Shown here: piece by piece, positions 53,669-63,630 of the stretch
Numbering within the stretch: the first letter of the stretch is position 1
How the letters are laid out: every line of letters begins with the position of its first letter
Assembly (NCBI RefSeq): GCF_000317045.1
Contig: NC_019703.1
Location: 171,001 to 235,000, forward strand
Origin: Geitlerinema sp. PCC 7407
GTDB lineage: Bacteria; Cyanobacteriota; Cyanobacteriia; PCC-7407
DNA: 64,000 nt
Reading direction: 5' to 3'
The notes under the pieces: model-generated
Seen by the model: the letters and a program-made list of their open reading frames with translations, nothing else
The model's database searches: none
Told to the model about the DNA's origin: nothing
Made by a program: the position numbers and the translations under genes

Positions 53669-54166
53669 CTAAAACCTCCAACAGACCCCAACAGTGATCC
53701 TCTCTTCACCCATTATGCGGTGGGCAACGCACCAGCGTCCCGAATCCCATCGGCTGACCCTGGCAGCCTACCAAACCGGCCAGGATTTTGGGCAGGGTCC
53801 AAGTCGATCCCATTCTATAGTCCCCTTTCGGGTTGGCAATGTCGGATGCTGTAGCGCAAGCTCTGGGCGATCGGCTATCTTCCTGGGCAGTACTTTTCTC
53901 GTCGAGCAGACCGTCAAGACTAAGTCTGGGATGCTATGACTGAACAGGGAACGACGGGAAAGCCGTCCTCTCGCTTGCTGGCGGGGATTGTTAAAGAATG
54001 CGGCCTTTATTGGCTCAGGTCCTTTTCCACCCTAAAATGCTCAGTACGCGACCGGGTTGCAGTCCTGATAAAGAACGGCTGGTTTCGTAGTTCCAGACAG
54101 GGATTGTAGGTCTACACGATCTTGCAATCTCAAGTTTGTCCCTGATCAAAGTTTCGTTGCAAAGGT
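53669..54166. other. Intergenic region
   Basis: 498 bases between divergent genes. Frames across 53690-53940 lack protein character. It presumably carries promoters for the CPP1-like gene and the response regulator. No clear hairpin. Confidence 0.4.
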
Positions 54167-54886
54167 ATGGCCATGGCCACAGCCAAGATCCTTGTCGTTG
54201 ATGATGATCCTGCGATCCGCAATCTGATCCACCGCTTTTTGGGAAGGCAGGGATTCCAAATGGAGTCTGCCGCAGATGGCAAATCGGCCATGGCCCTGTT
54301 TGAGCAGTTCAACCCGGATTTGGTGGTTCTGGATGTCAACTTGCCCGACGCGAACGGCTACAACCTCTGCCAAGAGATGCAGAGCCGTACGGGAGTTTTT
54401 GTGTTGATGTTGACGAGCCGCACGGATGAGGCCGACAAAATCCGTGGCTTTAGCCAGGGGGCCGACGACTACCTGACTAAGCCCTTTAGTTTGGGTGAGT
54501 TGGGGGTGCGCGTTGGGGCGATTTTGAAGCGCCAGCGGGTGGTGACGACGGTTGAGCAGCAGTGCCTGACCTTCGATCGCTTGGTGATTGACCCGGTGCG
54601 GCGAGAGGTGCTCCTCGATGAGGCGGTGATCCCGCTGACTGCGCTGGAGTTTGACCTTTTGCACTTTTTGGCGAGCCATCCGGGGCGAGTCTGGCGCCGC
54701 GCTGAGCTGATTCAGGAGGTGTGGGATTATGACTACGTTGGAGACCAGCGAGTTGTAGATGTCCACATCGGCCAGATTCGCAAGAAGATTGAGACCGATG
54801 TCAGTCAGCCGTCGTTGATTCAGACGGTGCGGGGCGTGGGGTACAAGTTTGAGTCCCCTGGCATGTTGAGTTCTGATGAGTCATGA
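54167..54886 (+). CDS. OmpR-family response regulator
   Basis: 239 aa (or 237 from the second ATG). The receiver domain is 5-125, with acidic pocket VDDD (11-14), phospho-acceptor Asp56 in [21 protein letters not shown] and the LTKPF lysine. The winged-helix DNA-binding domain (about 140-232) contains [30 protein letters not shown] and [15 protein letters not shown]. It is an orphan regulator here, as no kinase is adjacent. It overlaps the next open frame by 11 bases; lpxD starts 17 bases after its stop. Confidence 0.9.
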   Translation: MAMATAKILVVDDDPAIRNLIHRFLGRQGFQMESAADGKSAMALFEQFNPDLVVLDVNLPDANGYNLCQEMQSRTGVFVLMLTSRTDEADKIRGFSQGADDYLTKPFSLGELGVRVGAILKRQRVVTTVEQQCLTFDRLVIDPVRREVLLDEAVIPLTALEFDLLHFLASHPGRVWRRAELIQEVWDYDYVGDQRVVDVHIGQIRKKIETDVSQPSLIQTVRGVGYKFESPGMLSSDES

Positions 54887-54902
54887 GTCCTTTGCCAGCG
54901 TT

Positions 54903-55961
54903 ATGAGATTTAGCGAGTTAGTTCAGGCCCTAGAGGCGACAGATCGCAGTAGCCTTGCGATCGCTCCCAAATTGAATCCAGACATTGTTGGGGTCGCGGC
55001 GGTGCGAGAGGCCTCGGCTGGCACCCTGAGCTATATCGAAGGCGATCAGTTTGCCTCGGCGGTGGCGACGACTCAGGCCAGTGCGCTGATTTTGCCGCGA
55101 AATCCGACGCTGCAAGAGCAGGCGATCGCCCGAGAGGTGGCCTGGATTTCGGCGCCGGATCCGCGTTTGGTGTTTGCGAAGGCGATTACGCTGTTTTATC
55201 GGCCTTTTCGGCCCGAGCCGGGGATTCATCCCTCGGCGGTGATCCATCCGTCGGCGAAGCTGGGAGATAACCTCTACATCGGTCCCCACGCGGTCATTCA
55301 GGCGGATGTGGAGTTGGGGAGTGATGTGTGTGTCCACCCAAACGTGGTGGTTTATCCAGGGGCGAAAGTGGGCGATCGCACCGTGCTGCATGCAAACTGC
55401 GTGATCCACGAGCGGGCCCAGGTCGGGGCAGACTGCGTGATCCATAGCGGCGCTGTGGTTGGTTCCGAAGGGTTTGGCTTCGTGCCAACGCCCCAAGGCT
55501 GGTTCAAGATGGACCAGTCTGGAATTGTGGTGCTCGAAGACGGCGTCGAAGTGGGCTGCAACAGCACCATTGATCGGCCGGCCGTGGGCGAGACCCGCAT
55601 TGGCCAAGACACCAAACTCGATAACTTGGTGCATGTGGGCCACGGCGTCAGAATTGGCCGCAGCTGTGCCCTCGCGGCCCAAGTAGGCTTGGCCGGCGGC
55701 GTGACGGTAGGCGATCGCGTCTTGCTCGCAGGCCAGGTCGGCGTCGCCAACCAGGCCAAAATTGGCAACGGAGTCATCGCCACCGCCAAAACGGGAATCC
55801 ATGGCGAAGTCCCCGATGGCCAAGTCATCTCGGGCGGGACGCCTCCGCTGCCCAACAAGCTGTGGCTGCGGACCTCAGCCGTCTATGGCCGCCTCGCTGA
55901 GATTTATCAAACGGTGCGTCGCCTCGAAAAGGCTTTAGGCGATCGCCCCAAACACGACTAG
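54903..55961 (+). CDS. lpxD: UDP-3-O-acylglucosamine N-acyltransferase
   Basis: 352 aa from ATG 54903 ([14 protein letters not shown]), the family-typical start. It adds the N-linked hydroxyacyl chain in lipid A synthesis. A uridine-binding N-domain (about 1-100) precedes a left-handed beta-helix of hexapeptide repeats ([17 protein letters not shown] onwards). The catalytic His is in [17 protein letters not shown], and a C-terminal helix ([12 protein letters not shown]) closes the trimer. Adjacent to the response regulator on the same strand, possibly one transcript. Confidence 0.93.
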   Translation: MRFSELVQALEATDRSSLAIAPKLNPDIVGVAAVREASAGTLSYIEGDQFASAVATTQASALILPRNPTLQEQAIAREVAWISAPDPRLVFAKAITLFYRPFRPEPGIHPSAVIHPSAKLGDNLYIGPHAVIQADVELGSDVCVHPNVVVYPGAKVGDRTVLHANCVIHERAQVGADCVIHSGAVVGSEGFGFVPTPQGWFKMDQSGIVVLEDGVEVGCNSTIDRPAVGETRIGQDTKLDNLVHVGHGVRIGRSCALAAQVGLAGGVTVGDRVLLAGQVGVANQAKIGNGVIATAKTGIHGEVPDGQVISGGTPPLPNKLWLRTSAVYGRLAEIYQTVRRLEKALGDRPKHD

Positions 55962-55983
55962 AGCGTCCCTCCTGTCTCTCGGC

Positions 55984-56076
55984 TCAGACCGAGAGCGCGA
56001 GAAAGAGTAGCCAGCCAAACGTCCCAAACCCAAGCCAGCGCAGGCGCTGGCGCCAAATCTTGCTGGGTCGCTGCAT
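55984..56076 (-). CDS. 30-aa single-span membrane peptide
   Basis: ATG 56076 follows GGGAGG with 6-base spacing on the minus strand; TGA at 55984-55986. It begins MQRPSKIWRQRLRWLGFGTF and ends GWLLFLALSV: a very basic N-terminus (six Arg/Lys) followed by a hydrophobic helix, so N-in topology. The strong ribosome site and clean composition support it. I cannot name it; small subunits of thylakoid complexes have this format. Confidence 0.6.
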   Translation of the reverse strand: MQRPSKIWRQRLRWLGFGTFGWLLFLALSV

Positions 56077-56267
56077 CTAAATCCTCCCTGCTAAACAATG
56101 CCGTCAACAACGCATCCTCTCTTCTCGCCGCCCCAGCTGTCGAGCTAGACCGTGAGGCTACGGAGGTTGGTTGCTGAAACCAAGCTGCATCGAGTTTTGC
56201 CTTATTGCGGGTCTCCGTACTCTTGAGGGGCAGCAACCCATAGGTTGTGCCCCACTTTACTGAGGCC

Positions 56268-56615
56268 TTAAAAGTTTTTACCGAGAAGCTGATCGAACTC
56301 TTGCTGCAAAGCCTTGAGATCGGCAATCCGCGAAACCAAAATATTTTCGCAGCCAGCCGCCCGCAATCGCTCTTTCCAGTGCTGAATCCTTTCAGCGTTT
56401 TGTAGCCAATAGTTAACAACTGTATCGACAACTTTATCCAAATCCCACCCCCGCTTTGGCGGAACAGGTTCTACGGACTCCAGCAGCGCATCCAGAGTGC
56501 ATTGATAAGTACTCAGATATTCGGCCCCTGTGGGCGTAGTTACAGGGCTTTCAGCCTGATGATTGAGAAACGAAAGGATGGGAGATACGCCGAGAATCTC
56601 AAACGTATATTGCAT
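56268..56615 (-). CDS. Conserved hypothetical protein
   Basis: 115 aa, soluble and mainly helical: MQYTFEILGVSPILSFLNHQ, then ALLESVEPVPPKRGWDLDKVV and VNYWLQNAERIQHWKERLRAAG, ending EFDQLLGKNF. No motif I recognise. A GTA-N8-TAC site and TAN3T box lie upstream on its strand (see 56764). The 30-aa peptide gene follows it by about 190 bases. Confidence 0.65.
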   Translation of the reverse strand: MQYTFEILGVSPILSFLNHQAESPVTTPTGAEYLSTYQCTLDALLESVEPVPPKRGWDLDKVVDTVVNYWLQNAERIQHWKERLRAAGCENILVSRIADLKALQQEFDQLLGKNF

Positions 56616-56735
56616 CGCGGCCTCCTCAAATCGAATTTAATAAAGATAGAAAAACAATGTTTGGGTTACTAAAGTCAGCGCTTTGTTGAGCAATTTGAAA
56701 AGTGTTAGGTAATCTAAACCCTCAAACTCCCTAGC

Positions 56736-56777
56736 AGGGTAGAGAATCAAGACCGTCTCTTGAGTAACAGATTGTAC
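56736..56777 (-). promoter_or_regulatory. NtcA-type promoter candidate for the 56268 gene
   Basis: On the minus strand GTA-CAATCTGT-TAC (56777-56764) is followed by exactly 22 bases and then TACCCT (56741-56736), which fits TAN3T. This is the layout of NtcA-activated promoters. The expected start of RNA would be near 56728, about 110 bases before the gene. Chance occurrence is not negligible. Confidence 0.35.
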
Positions 56778-57034
56778 GAATTAATCGAAAATTGTCACTT
56801 ACTTAAAGTAAAGTTTTGTAAAATTAATCTTTGTTAAAACTTGAAATTAATTTCAACCTGTCTCAGTTTGAAGACAAATTTTTAAAATCAAGTGCCCTTC
56901 TCTGACCTTTGTCTAAGCACAAGCTTTGGGAATTTATTGGGTAAAGAGCCTGTGAAAATCTCGAAAAGCCTTAGCAAAGTTAGGGATGGCTGCTGGAATA
57001 GATGCCTCGAGGTGATCGAGATCTAGGCATAAAG

Positions 57035-57050
57035 TGTGACTTGGATCACT
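57035..57050. promoter_or_regulatory. CRP-like site upstream of sigF
   Basis: TGTGACTTGGATCACT, nine of ten arm bases match TGTGA-N6-TCACA, the cyanobacterial CRP (SYCRP1) consensus. Confidence 0.4.
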
Positions 57051-57293
57051 TACAGAGAAAAAATATTTTCTGAGTTAAGTGACCCTCAAAATGCTTGAAA
57101 TCCTGGTAAAGAAAACGAAGTTTTATCATTTTCATCACGGTTCCTAAATAATCTTCGCTGCGGCATTTTTGGTCTCAAAAAAACCTCTCCGTGTTTATGC
57201 CGATAAGCCCTTGCTTTGCCCTAGGGACTACCGTGAATCAACGATGGTTTCTAGTCCCTCCTCTGCGGAGAATGAGCCTAGCTCTGATGCAAG

Positions 57294-58088
57294 GTGTCCG
57301 AAGAGATGGCTAATCAATCGTCGCTGCGCTCTCAAGGTTTGGAACTCCTCATTGCGTACCACCAAAATCCTTCCATTGCTGTTCGCAATCGGCTTGTGCG
57401 CCTCAATGCAGGCCTGGTTCGCAAGATTGCCCATCGTGTCAGCCATCAGTGTGCAGAACCCTACGAAGATCTCGAGCAGATTGGCTACTTGGGGCTGATT
57501 CGCGCGATTGAGCGCTTCGATCCGACTCAGGGCTGTGCTTTCAGCTCGTTTGCTGTCCCCTATATTCGCGGCGAAATGCTGCACTTCCTGCGCGATCGCG
57601 CGAGCTCTGTGAAGGTCCCGCGTCGTTGGCAAGACCTGTATAAAGAAGGACAGCGGGTGCGGACGCAGCTCAGTCGCGATCTGGGCCGCCAACCGTCTGA
57701 TTTTGAAATTGCCGAAACGATTGGCATTGCGGTGGGCGAGTGGCAGGAAATCAAGCTGTCGGCCAAGAACCGCACGCCTCTGAGCCTCGATGCGACGGTT
57801 TGCCAGCAGGCTGACTCCCAAATCACCCTGGGGGAAACGCTGCCGGATGCGCACTACCAGGTGCTGCAACGCCTCGAAGAAGACCGCCAGCAGCTTCAGC
57901 GTGCTCTCAATCAGCTCGAAGACAAAACGCGAGCCGCGATCGAGTTTGTGTTTCTCAACGGTATGTCTCGTAAAGAAGTGGCCGAGCGCATTGGGGTTAG
58001 CCCGATGACGGTGACTCGTCGCATTCAGCGCGGGGTTCAGCAGATGGTGGTATTTCTGCAACCGCAAGTTCTTCAGACAGACCCGTAG
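57294..58088 (+). CDS. sigF: Group 3 sigma factor SigF
   Basis: 264 aa from GTG 57294, or 260 from ATG 57306 (MANQSSLRSQGLELLIAYHQ). Sigma-B/F-type regions are seen. Region 2 is RNRLVRLNAGLVRKIAHRVSH ... LIRAIERFDPTQGCAFSSFAVPYIRGEMLHFLRD. Region 3 is LGRQPSDFEIAETIGI. Region 4 is AAIEFVFLNGMSRKEVAERIGVSPMTVTRRIQRGVQQM. In Synechocystis, SigF drives type IV pilus genes and motility. No anti-sigma gene lies beside it. The promoter region is long and AT-rich. Confidence 0.9.
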   Translation: MSEEMANQSSLRSQGLELLIAYHQNPSIAVRNRLVRLNAGLVRKIAHRVSHQCAEPYEDLEQIGYLGLIRAIERFDPTQGCAFSSFAVPYIRGEMLHFLRDRASSVKVPRRWQDLYKEGQRVRTQLSRDLGRQPSDFEIAETIGIAVGEWQEIKLSAKNRTPLSLDATVCQQADSQITLGETLPDAHYQVLQRLEEDRQQLQRALNQLEDKTRAAIEFVFLNGMSRKEVAERIGVSPMTVTRRIQRGVQQMVVFLQPQVLQTDP

Positions 58089-58994
58089 TACAAATTTCTG
58101 AAGTGTGGACACTTCCTCGGCGGGTTGAATTCTCTAACGTTTGTGTGTTCCTTGAGTTGATGTCCAGATGGAAGGCCCGTTGCTTTTAGAGGCGAAATTC
58201 ATTACTCAAAATTTGAACTGCTAAAAGCAATTGAGAATATGAATGGTGCTCAGGACCTGGCAGGGGCCTGGAACTGAAGGGCTGAAAACAGCAAAAGACG
58301 ATACAGGGTGCTGAAGGGCTGCTAACTTGGGCGGCGATCGCGATGGATCGACTGTGAAGATGGCTAGAGTTGGTGGCGAAAAGCGCTCTGCGTTTCAGTT
58401 TTTCGTTTTTTGATTACGCTGAATTGATTGTTGGTGAATTGGGCAGGGCCTTGGGATTCCTCTAGGGCGATCGGCCTAGAGGCGTTTTGGGCTCAGGCGA
58501 TCGCTGTAGATCTAGGAGATCTATAGGAGATTTATGGGAGATCTATCAGCGGCCAGAGGTCACGGGGTCAGCGTCTTGTTGATAATTTGAATGACTCACT
58601 TAAAGAGCGTGATAGCGTTTTTGATCGGCTCAGGGGCGATCGCGCTGGAAGGCTAAACGCTATGGCTGGCGGGAACTTTTTGGCCCAAAAGTGAGTCGCA
58701 AGAGATGGTGGTTTCTGCCAAAGGCGATCGCAGTTTGCTCACTGCCACATCGCTGTGATACTGCTGTCACAAAGACGTGATATGAGCTTTCTAGGCTAGA
58801 AGAGCGACTTCCAGCAGTGTGGAAGTGCGGAGGCGCCAAGGCCAGTGAGGTCTCACCTGATCCGTCAGAGAAGGCTGCATGATCAGGGCAAAGCAAGTGA
58901 GATGCCCACTGCTCAAGGACTGAGGCGATCGCTCGAAAAGTCAGAGACTTCTTCGGGGTGCCCTTGAGATCAACTAGGCTTTAGATGGGACGCT
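58089..58994. other. Long intergenic region upstream of the HtrA-like gene
   Basis: 906 bases without a convincing gene; the one sizeable minus-strand frame (58660-58896) has poor protein character. It contains an 11-bp tandem repeat (58513-58545) and several HIP1-like sites. It may hold regulatory RNA or promoters for the protease gene. Confidence 0.45.
58513..58545. repeat. Three tandem 11-bp repeats (TAGGAGATCTA)
   Basis: TAGGAGATCTA, TAGGAGATTTA and TGGGAGATCTA, head to tail at 58513, 58524 and 58535. The period is one DNA turn, which suits cooperative protein binding. No known regulator assigned. Confidence 0.7.
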
Positions 58995-60296
58995 ATGCGT
59001 ATCTTCCGTCGCAATCTTAACCAGACGCATTTTATGGACTCCAATCCTGTGGATACTACAAAGTCTTCAGCAAACAGCGATCGCGCGTCCAGCTCCCAAA
59101 AGTGGAAGCAGACTGGGCGCTATCTCTCTCTTTTGCTGCTGGGTGCGGCTGCAGTGGTTGTGGGTGAACGCACCTTATTGATGGACGGATCTGAGATTCC
59201 GGCGGCGATCGCCCAGCAAGTCACGCCCGGCGGCAGCTCTAGCCGAATTTTGCAGTCGGGAGCCGCTGACAATAACTTCATTGTGGACGCGGTTCAGCAG
59301 GTCGGCCCGGCGGTGGTGCGCATCGACGCGTCCCGGACCGTCAAAACGCAGCTGCCCGCGATTTTCCAAGATCCCTTTTTCCAAGATTTCTTTGGCCCGC
59401 GCATTCAGGGCATCCCAGAAGAGCGCGAGGAGCGAGGCACCGGATCTGGCTTCATCATTAATTCTGACGGCCTCATTCTCACCAACTCCCACGTTGTGAA
59501 TCAGGCGGATACGGTGACGGTGACCCTCAAGGGCGGCCGACAGCTAGAGGGTCGCGTGCTGGGCGAAGATCCGCTGACGGATTTGGCCGTAGTTAAGATC
59601 GAGGCGAGCAACCTGCCGACGGTGTCGCTGGGCGACTCCAATAGCCTCCAGCCTGGGGAATGGGCGATCGCCATCGGCAATCCCCTGGGTCTAGACAATA
59701 CCGTGACCGTTGGGATCATCAGCGCCACCGATCGCACCAGCGGCGATGTTGGAGTCCCGGACAAGCGAGTTGGCTTTATTCAAACAGATGCTGCGATCAA
59801 TCCCGGTAACTCGGGTGGCCCGCTTCTAAATGCGCGCGGACAAGTCATCGGCGTCAACACGGCCATTATTGGCGGCGCTCAGGGTTTGGGCTTTGCGATT
59901 CCGATCAATACGGCCCAGCGCATTGCCGATCAGCTGATTGCCAATGGCAAAGTTGACCATCCCTACCTAGGGATTGAAATGGTCAACCTCACGCCGGAGA
60001 TTCAGCAAGAGCTAAACCGCTCCAATCGCGGCGAGTTTCAGATCAGCGCTAGCGAAGGGGTGCTGGTCGTGCGAGTTGTGCCCAATTCGCCTGCGGCTCA
60101 GTCGGGGCTCCGTCCGGGAGATGTGATTCAGCGCATCAACGACCAGGCGGTGGAGACCTCGGAGGAGGTGCAGCGTCTGGTTGAAAATAGCCAGGTGGGT
60201 CAACCGCTGTCTGTTTCAGTGGCTCGTCGCGGTGGTCCTGTGACTTTGAGCGTGCGCCCGGGGGCCTTCCCGGTGCGATCGGCTCAGGCCCAGTAG
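58995..60296 (+). CDS. htrA: HtrA/Deg-family serine protease
   Basis: 433 aa with an N-terminal membrane anchor or signal (about 38-55: YLSLLLLGAAAVVVGERTL). The trypsin-like domain has the triad His in ILTNSHVVNQAD (near 165), Asp in LTDLAVVKIE (near 195) and Ser in NPGNSGGPLLN (near 274). One PDZ domain (about 330-425: PYLGIEMVNLTPEI ... PAAQSGLRPGDVIQRIN) follows. Cyanobacteria have three such proteases (HtrA, HhoA, HhoB) that degrade damaged periplasmic and thylakoid proteins; which one this is cannot be told. def follows after 17 bases, so the two are probably cotranscribed. Confidence 0.92.
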   Translation: MRIFRRNLNQTHFMDSNPVDTTKSSANSDRASSSQKWKQTGRYLSLLLLGAAAVVVGERTLLMDGSEIPAAIAQQVTPGGSSSRILQSGAADNNFIVDAVQQVGPAVVRIDASRTVKTQLPAIFQDPFFQDFFGPRIQGIPEEREERGTGSGFIINSDGLILTNSHVVNQADTVTVTLKGGRQLEGRVLGEDPLTDLAVVKIEASNLPTVSLGDSNSLQPGEWAIAIGNPLGLDNTVTVGIISATDRTSGDVGVPDKRVGFIQTDAAINPGNSGGPLLNARGQVIGVNTAIIGGAQGLGFAIPINTAQRIADQLIANGKVDHPYLGIEMVNLTPEIQQELNRSNRGEFQISASEGVLVVRVVPNSPAAQSGLRPGDVIQRINDQAVETSEEVQRLVENSQVGQPLSVSVARRGGPVTLSVRPGAFPVRSAQAQ

Positions 60297-60313
60297 TGCC
60301 TTAGGACGTTGGC

Positions 60314-60853
60314 ATGGCTTTTCAGCGAGCGATCGCCCGAGTGGGCGACCCGACTCTTCGTCAATCAGCGCGCTGCGTGGCATCGGTGAACGAACCGGAC
60401 ACGCAGACGCTGATCGATGACTTGCTGTTGACGATGGAGTTGGCAGGGGGCGTTGGCATTGCAGCGCCTCAGGTGTCTGCGGGCGATCGCCTGTTTATTG
60501 TGGCTTCCAGGCCCAACGCCCGCTATCCCAACGCGCCCCAGATGGAGCCGACGCCCATGATCAACCCGATCATTGTGGCCCACTCAGCAGATCAAGAAAA
60601 AGGCTGGGAAGGCTGTCTGAGCGTGCCGGGTGTTCGAGGCTTGGTGCCGCGATATTCCTGCGTCCAGGTCGAATATCTCGATCGAGCCGGTAACCTGCAA
60701 ACCCAGCACCTCACAGGCTTTATTGCCCGGATTTTTCAGCACGAGCTGGATCACCTCGATGGCATCTTATTGATCGATCGGGTGGAGAGTGACCAAGATT
60801 TGCTGACCGAGGCGGCGTTTCGTCAGCAGATTTTGGGCGAGGCGATCGCCTAG
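60314..60853 (+). CDS. def: Peptide deformylase
   Basis: 179 aa. It removes the formyl group from nascent N-terminal Met. All three motifs are present: GVGIAAPQ (47-54), EGCLS near 99-103 (metal Cys) and FQHELDHLDG near 141-150 (HExxH). The length is normal. It is 17 bases downstream of the HtrA-like gene and about 65 upstream of the FkbM gene, all on the plus strand. Confidence 0.95.
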   Translation: MAFQRAIARVGDPTLRQSARCVASVNEPDTQTLIDDLLLTMELAGGVGIAAPQVSAGDRLFIVASRPNARYPNAPQMEPTPMINPIIVAHSADQEKGWEGCLSVPGVRGLVPRYSCVQVEYLDRAGNLQTQHLTGFIARIFQHELDHLDGILLIDRVESDQDLLTEAAFRQQILGEAIA

Positions 60854-60918
60854 AGCGTCGGCTCCTCGGCCAGGAAAATGGGAAAATCCTCATGTTCCAT
60901 TGCGTGTTGGACTTCTGA

Positions 60919-61812
60919 ATGCAGCCTGTGCTCTCCAAATTGCTTCGCTATGGGCAAGGGGCGCTCTCTAGCCTCGCGCGAGTGCGATCGCACTCCCTCC
61001 TCAAACTGTTGACCCGCTCGAGCGATACCCTGCAATACTGCGATCGCTACGACTTCTCCATCGTGGTCAGCACCCGCGACCCAGCCATTGGTCGACCGCT
61101 TCTCTTCAAAGGCGAGTACGAAGAAAACGTCATCTCAGTCTTGGCACAGCACTTGCAGCCCGACACCCACTTCCTCGATATCGGCGCCAACATCGGCTAC
61201 TACAGCCTTTTGGTTGCTCGCTGCGCACCCCAAGGACGGGTGCTCTGTTTCGAGCCAGATTTGCAAAACTTTCGCCGGCTCCAAGCCAGCATTGCCTACA
61301 ACGGCTTCAGCGATCGCGTTCAGGCCCACAACTTGGCCGTCAGCGATGAAGCCAGTACCCTTGTCGTTTCGGACCTGGGAAATGCCGCCAACTCCGGCGC
61401 CCGCTTCACCGGCAAATCCCAAGCCCAGCTTCAAGCCCACATTCACGGCGCAAATCCCTACTTTCGAGAAGTGCAAGCCGTTCGTCTAGATGACTTTCTC
61501 GCTGATCAGCGAATTGATCTCATCAAAATTGATATTGAAGGCCACGAGCCCTACGCCTTTCGCGGCATGGAGCAAATTCTGAAGCGCCAGCGCCCCATCA
61601 TCCTGGCAGAATTCGCGCCTTCCAATCTGCGCAGCCTCGGCAATGCCGATCCCCAGCGCTTCCTGCAAGAGATTTTGGACCTTGGCTACGCTGTGAGCGC
61701 CATCACCCTACAAGGGCAGTGCATTGACTTTGGTCAAGACAGCGCCGCCCTGCTAGCCCATCACCAGCAGCAAAAACGCCATCACACTGACCTATTGCTG
61801 CGGCCAGCGTGA
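60919..61812 (+). CDS. FkbM-family methyltransferase
   Basis: 297 aa. A Rossmann SAM domain with FLDIGANIGYYSLLVARCA (motif I) and CFEPDLQNFRRLQASIAYNGF follows a variable N-terminal 85 residues. LIKIDIEGHEPYAFRGM and RPIILAEFAP complete the FkbM pattern. Such enzymes O-methylate sugars or polyketides; in cyanobacteria they are often involved in exopolysaccharide or glycolipid decoration. Substrate unknown. Not in an obvious cluster. Confidence 0.88.
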   Translation: MQPVLSKLLRYGQGALSSLARVRSHSLLKLLTRSSDTLQYCDRYDFSIVVSTRDPAIGRPLLFKGEYEENVISVLAQHLQPDTHFLDIGANIGYYSLLVARCAPQGRVLCFEPDLQNFRRLQASIAYNGFSDRVQAHNLAVSDEASTLVVSDLGNAANSGARFTGKSQAQLQAHIHGANPYFREVQAVRLDDFLADQRIDLIKIDIEGHEPYAFRGMEQILKRQRPIILAEFAPSNLRSLGNADPQRFLQEILDLGYAVSAITLQGQCIDFGQDSAALLAHHQQQKRHHTDLLLRPA

Positions 61813-61838
61813 TGGCGATCGCCTGCCTAGCGCGAGAT

Positions 61839-63596
61839 TTACATGCGCTCTAGCACTGGAATTCCCAGGAGCGAGAGGCCGAGTTTCAGCGTGCGAGCAG
61901 TCAGGTCGCACAGCGCAAGCCGCGACGTCCGCTGGGGCTCATCGGCCTGCAAGACAGGACAGCGATCGTAAAACTGATTGAACTTTTGGCTCAGCTCAAA
62001 GAGATACTGACACAGGCGATTGGGCAGCAGCTCCACCGAAACCGCCGCCAAGATCTGGTCAAGCTGCAGCAAATGCTTGGCAAGGGTCAGCTCTGACTCG
62101 TCTTGGAGATCAATCGGCACGTCGTTCGCGATCTGAGTAAAGTCAATCTGACCTTTGCGGCTGATGCCCTGAATGCGAACGTAGGCGTAGAGCATGTAGG
62201 GCGCCGTGTTGCCCTGAAGAGCCAGCATCTTGTCGTAGCTAAACACATAGTCGCTGGTTCGGTTCTGGCTGAGGTCCGCATACTTCACCGCGCTGATGCC
62301 AACGGTTTCAGCCACATGGCCGATAAACTCTGGCGACTCGTCCCGCCCTTCCTCTTGAACCCGAGTCGAGAGATCGGTCCGAGCACGAGTCACAGCTTCG
62401 TCCAAAAGATCCTTCAGGCGAACGGTTTCGCCCGATCGCGTCTTGAATTTTTTGCCATCTTCGCCCCGAACGACGCCAAAAGGAACGTGAATCGGTTCAA
62501 CAGTCTCAGGAACCCAGCCAGCCCGGCGCGCAACCTGGAAGACCTGAGCAAAGTGGTTCGACTGGCCAGCATCAACAACGTAGATGATCCGCTCTGCACC
62601 GTCTTGCTGGATGCGGTATCGGATGGCGGCCAAGTCAGTCGTGGCGTAGTTGTAGCCGCCGTCGGACTTTTGGATGATCAGCGGCAGCGGATCACCGTCC
62701 TTGTTGGTGAAGCCGTCGAGAAAGACGCATTGAGCCCCTTGGTCTTCGACTAGGAGGCCAGTGGTGGCGAGATCTTTGACAACGTCGGCTAGCAGAGGAT
62801 TGTAGAAAGATTCGCCGCGCTCGGTTAGGGTGATGTCGAGGCGATCGTAGATTTTTTGAAATTCCCGGCGAGACTGATCGCACAAAATTTGCCAAGCCTT
62901 CCGGGCTTCGGGATCGCCAGACTGGAGTTCGACAACGGCTTTGCGCGATCGCTCCTTGAAATCCTCATCTTCATCAAAGCGCTGCTTCGCCTCTCGATAA
63001 AACGCCACCAGATCGCCCAGATCAATCGCGTCTGAGTCTTGCAAAGCCGCCGGACAAGCCTCGCGCAAATGGGTGATCAGCATGCCAAACTGCGTACCCC
63101 AATCGCCCACGTGGTTCAGGCGCAGAACGTCGTGACCCTGAAACTCCAGAACGCGGGCGATCGCATCTCCAATAATCGTCGTCCGCAGGTGCCCCACATG
63201 CATTTCCTTCGCGATGTTGGGGCTCGAAAAATCGACAATCACTCGCTGGGGACGCTTCACTGGCTCAACACCCAGGCGATCGCTGGCCAGCATCCGATGC
63301 AGGCGACTCACCAGATACTCCTGCTTGAGCCGAAGATTGATAAAGCCAGGGCCTGCAATTTCAGGCGTCTCGCAGTAGTCATCGATCTCCAAGTTTTGGA
63401 TGATCTGTTGGGCGATCGCCTGGGGAGCTTGCTTGAGCTGCTTCGTGAGCGCTAGGGCCGCATTGGACTGAAAGTCACCAAACTTGGGATTGCTTGCTGG
63501 CACCAGCATGGGATCAGCCTCGCCATACTGCTCCCCAAAGGCTTTCACCAGCGCCTGACTAAATCGCGCCTTAAGTTGATCGAGAGTAGAGTTCAT
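61839..63596 (-). CDS. argS: Arginyl-tRNA synthetase
   Basis: 585 aa from ATG 63596 ([20 protein letters not shown]); the frame is open 42 bases further but the family start is here. The Add1 domain (about 1-110) is followed by the HIGH-type segment [20 protein letters not shown]. Later come the catalytic core and a DALR anticodon-binding domain ending [16 protein letters not shown]. Essential housekeeping enzyme. It follows nadC on the same strand with 34 bases between. Confidence 0.96.
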   Translation of the reverse strand: MNSTLDQLKARFSQALVKAFGEQYGEADPMLVPASNPKFGDFQSNAALALTKQLKQAPQAIAQQIIQNLEIDDYCETPEIAGPGFINLRLKQEYLVSRLHRMLASDRLGVEPVKRPQRVIVDFSSPNIAKEMHVGHLRTTIIGDAIARVLEFQGHDVLRLNHVGDWGTQFGMLITHLREACPAALQDSDAIDLGDLVAFYREAKQRFDEDEDFKERSRKAVVELQSGDPEARKAWQILCDQSRREFQKIYDRLDITLTERGESFYNPLLADVVKDLATTGLLVEDQGAQCVFLDGFTNKDGDPLPLIIQKSDGGYNYATTDLAAIRYRIQQDGAERIIYVVDAGQSNHFAQVFQVARRAGWVPETVEPIHVPFGVVRGEDGKKFKTRSGETVRLKDLLDEAVTRARTDLSTRVQEEGRDESPEFIGHVAETVGISAVKYADLSQNRTSDYVFSYDKMLALQGNTAPYMLYAYVRIQGISRKGQIDFTQIANDVPIDLQDESELTLAKHLLQLDQILAAVSVELLPNRLCQYLFELSQKFNQFYDRCPVLQADEPQRTSRLALCDLTARTLKLGLSLLGIPVLERM

Positions 63597-63630
63597 AACA
63601 AATCCGTAGAAAGCTTCTGAATCAGCAGAC

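Larger units (their letters stand above)
56616..57293. other. Long AT-rich intergenic region upstream of sigF
   Basis: 678 AT-rich bases. It contains an NtcA-like GTA-N8-TAC motif (56764-56777) oriented to the leftward gene, and a CRP-like TGTGA-N6-TCAC motif (57035-57050) about 245 bases before sigF. A long regulatory leader for sigF is likely; no gene seen. Confidence 0.5.

Noticed and set aside
53387-53939. Plus-strand frames opposite and after the CPP1-like gene
   Set aside because: Antisense or intergenic, with no start signal and no protein-like composition.
55958-56431. 157-codon minus-strand frame between lpxD and the 115-aa gene
   Set aside because: Overlaps the better 56268-56615 gene and the 30-aa peptide in other frames, and has mixed low-complexity composition.
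58660-58896. 78-codon minus-strand frame upstream of the HtrA-like gene
   Set aside because: Ser/His-rich, no ribosome site, does not resemble a protein.
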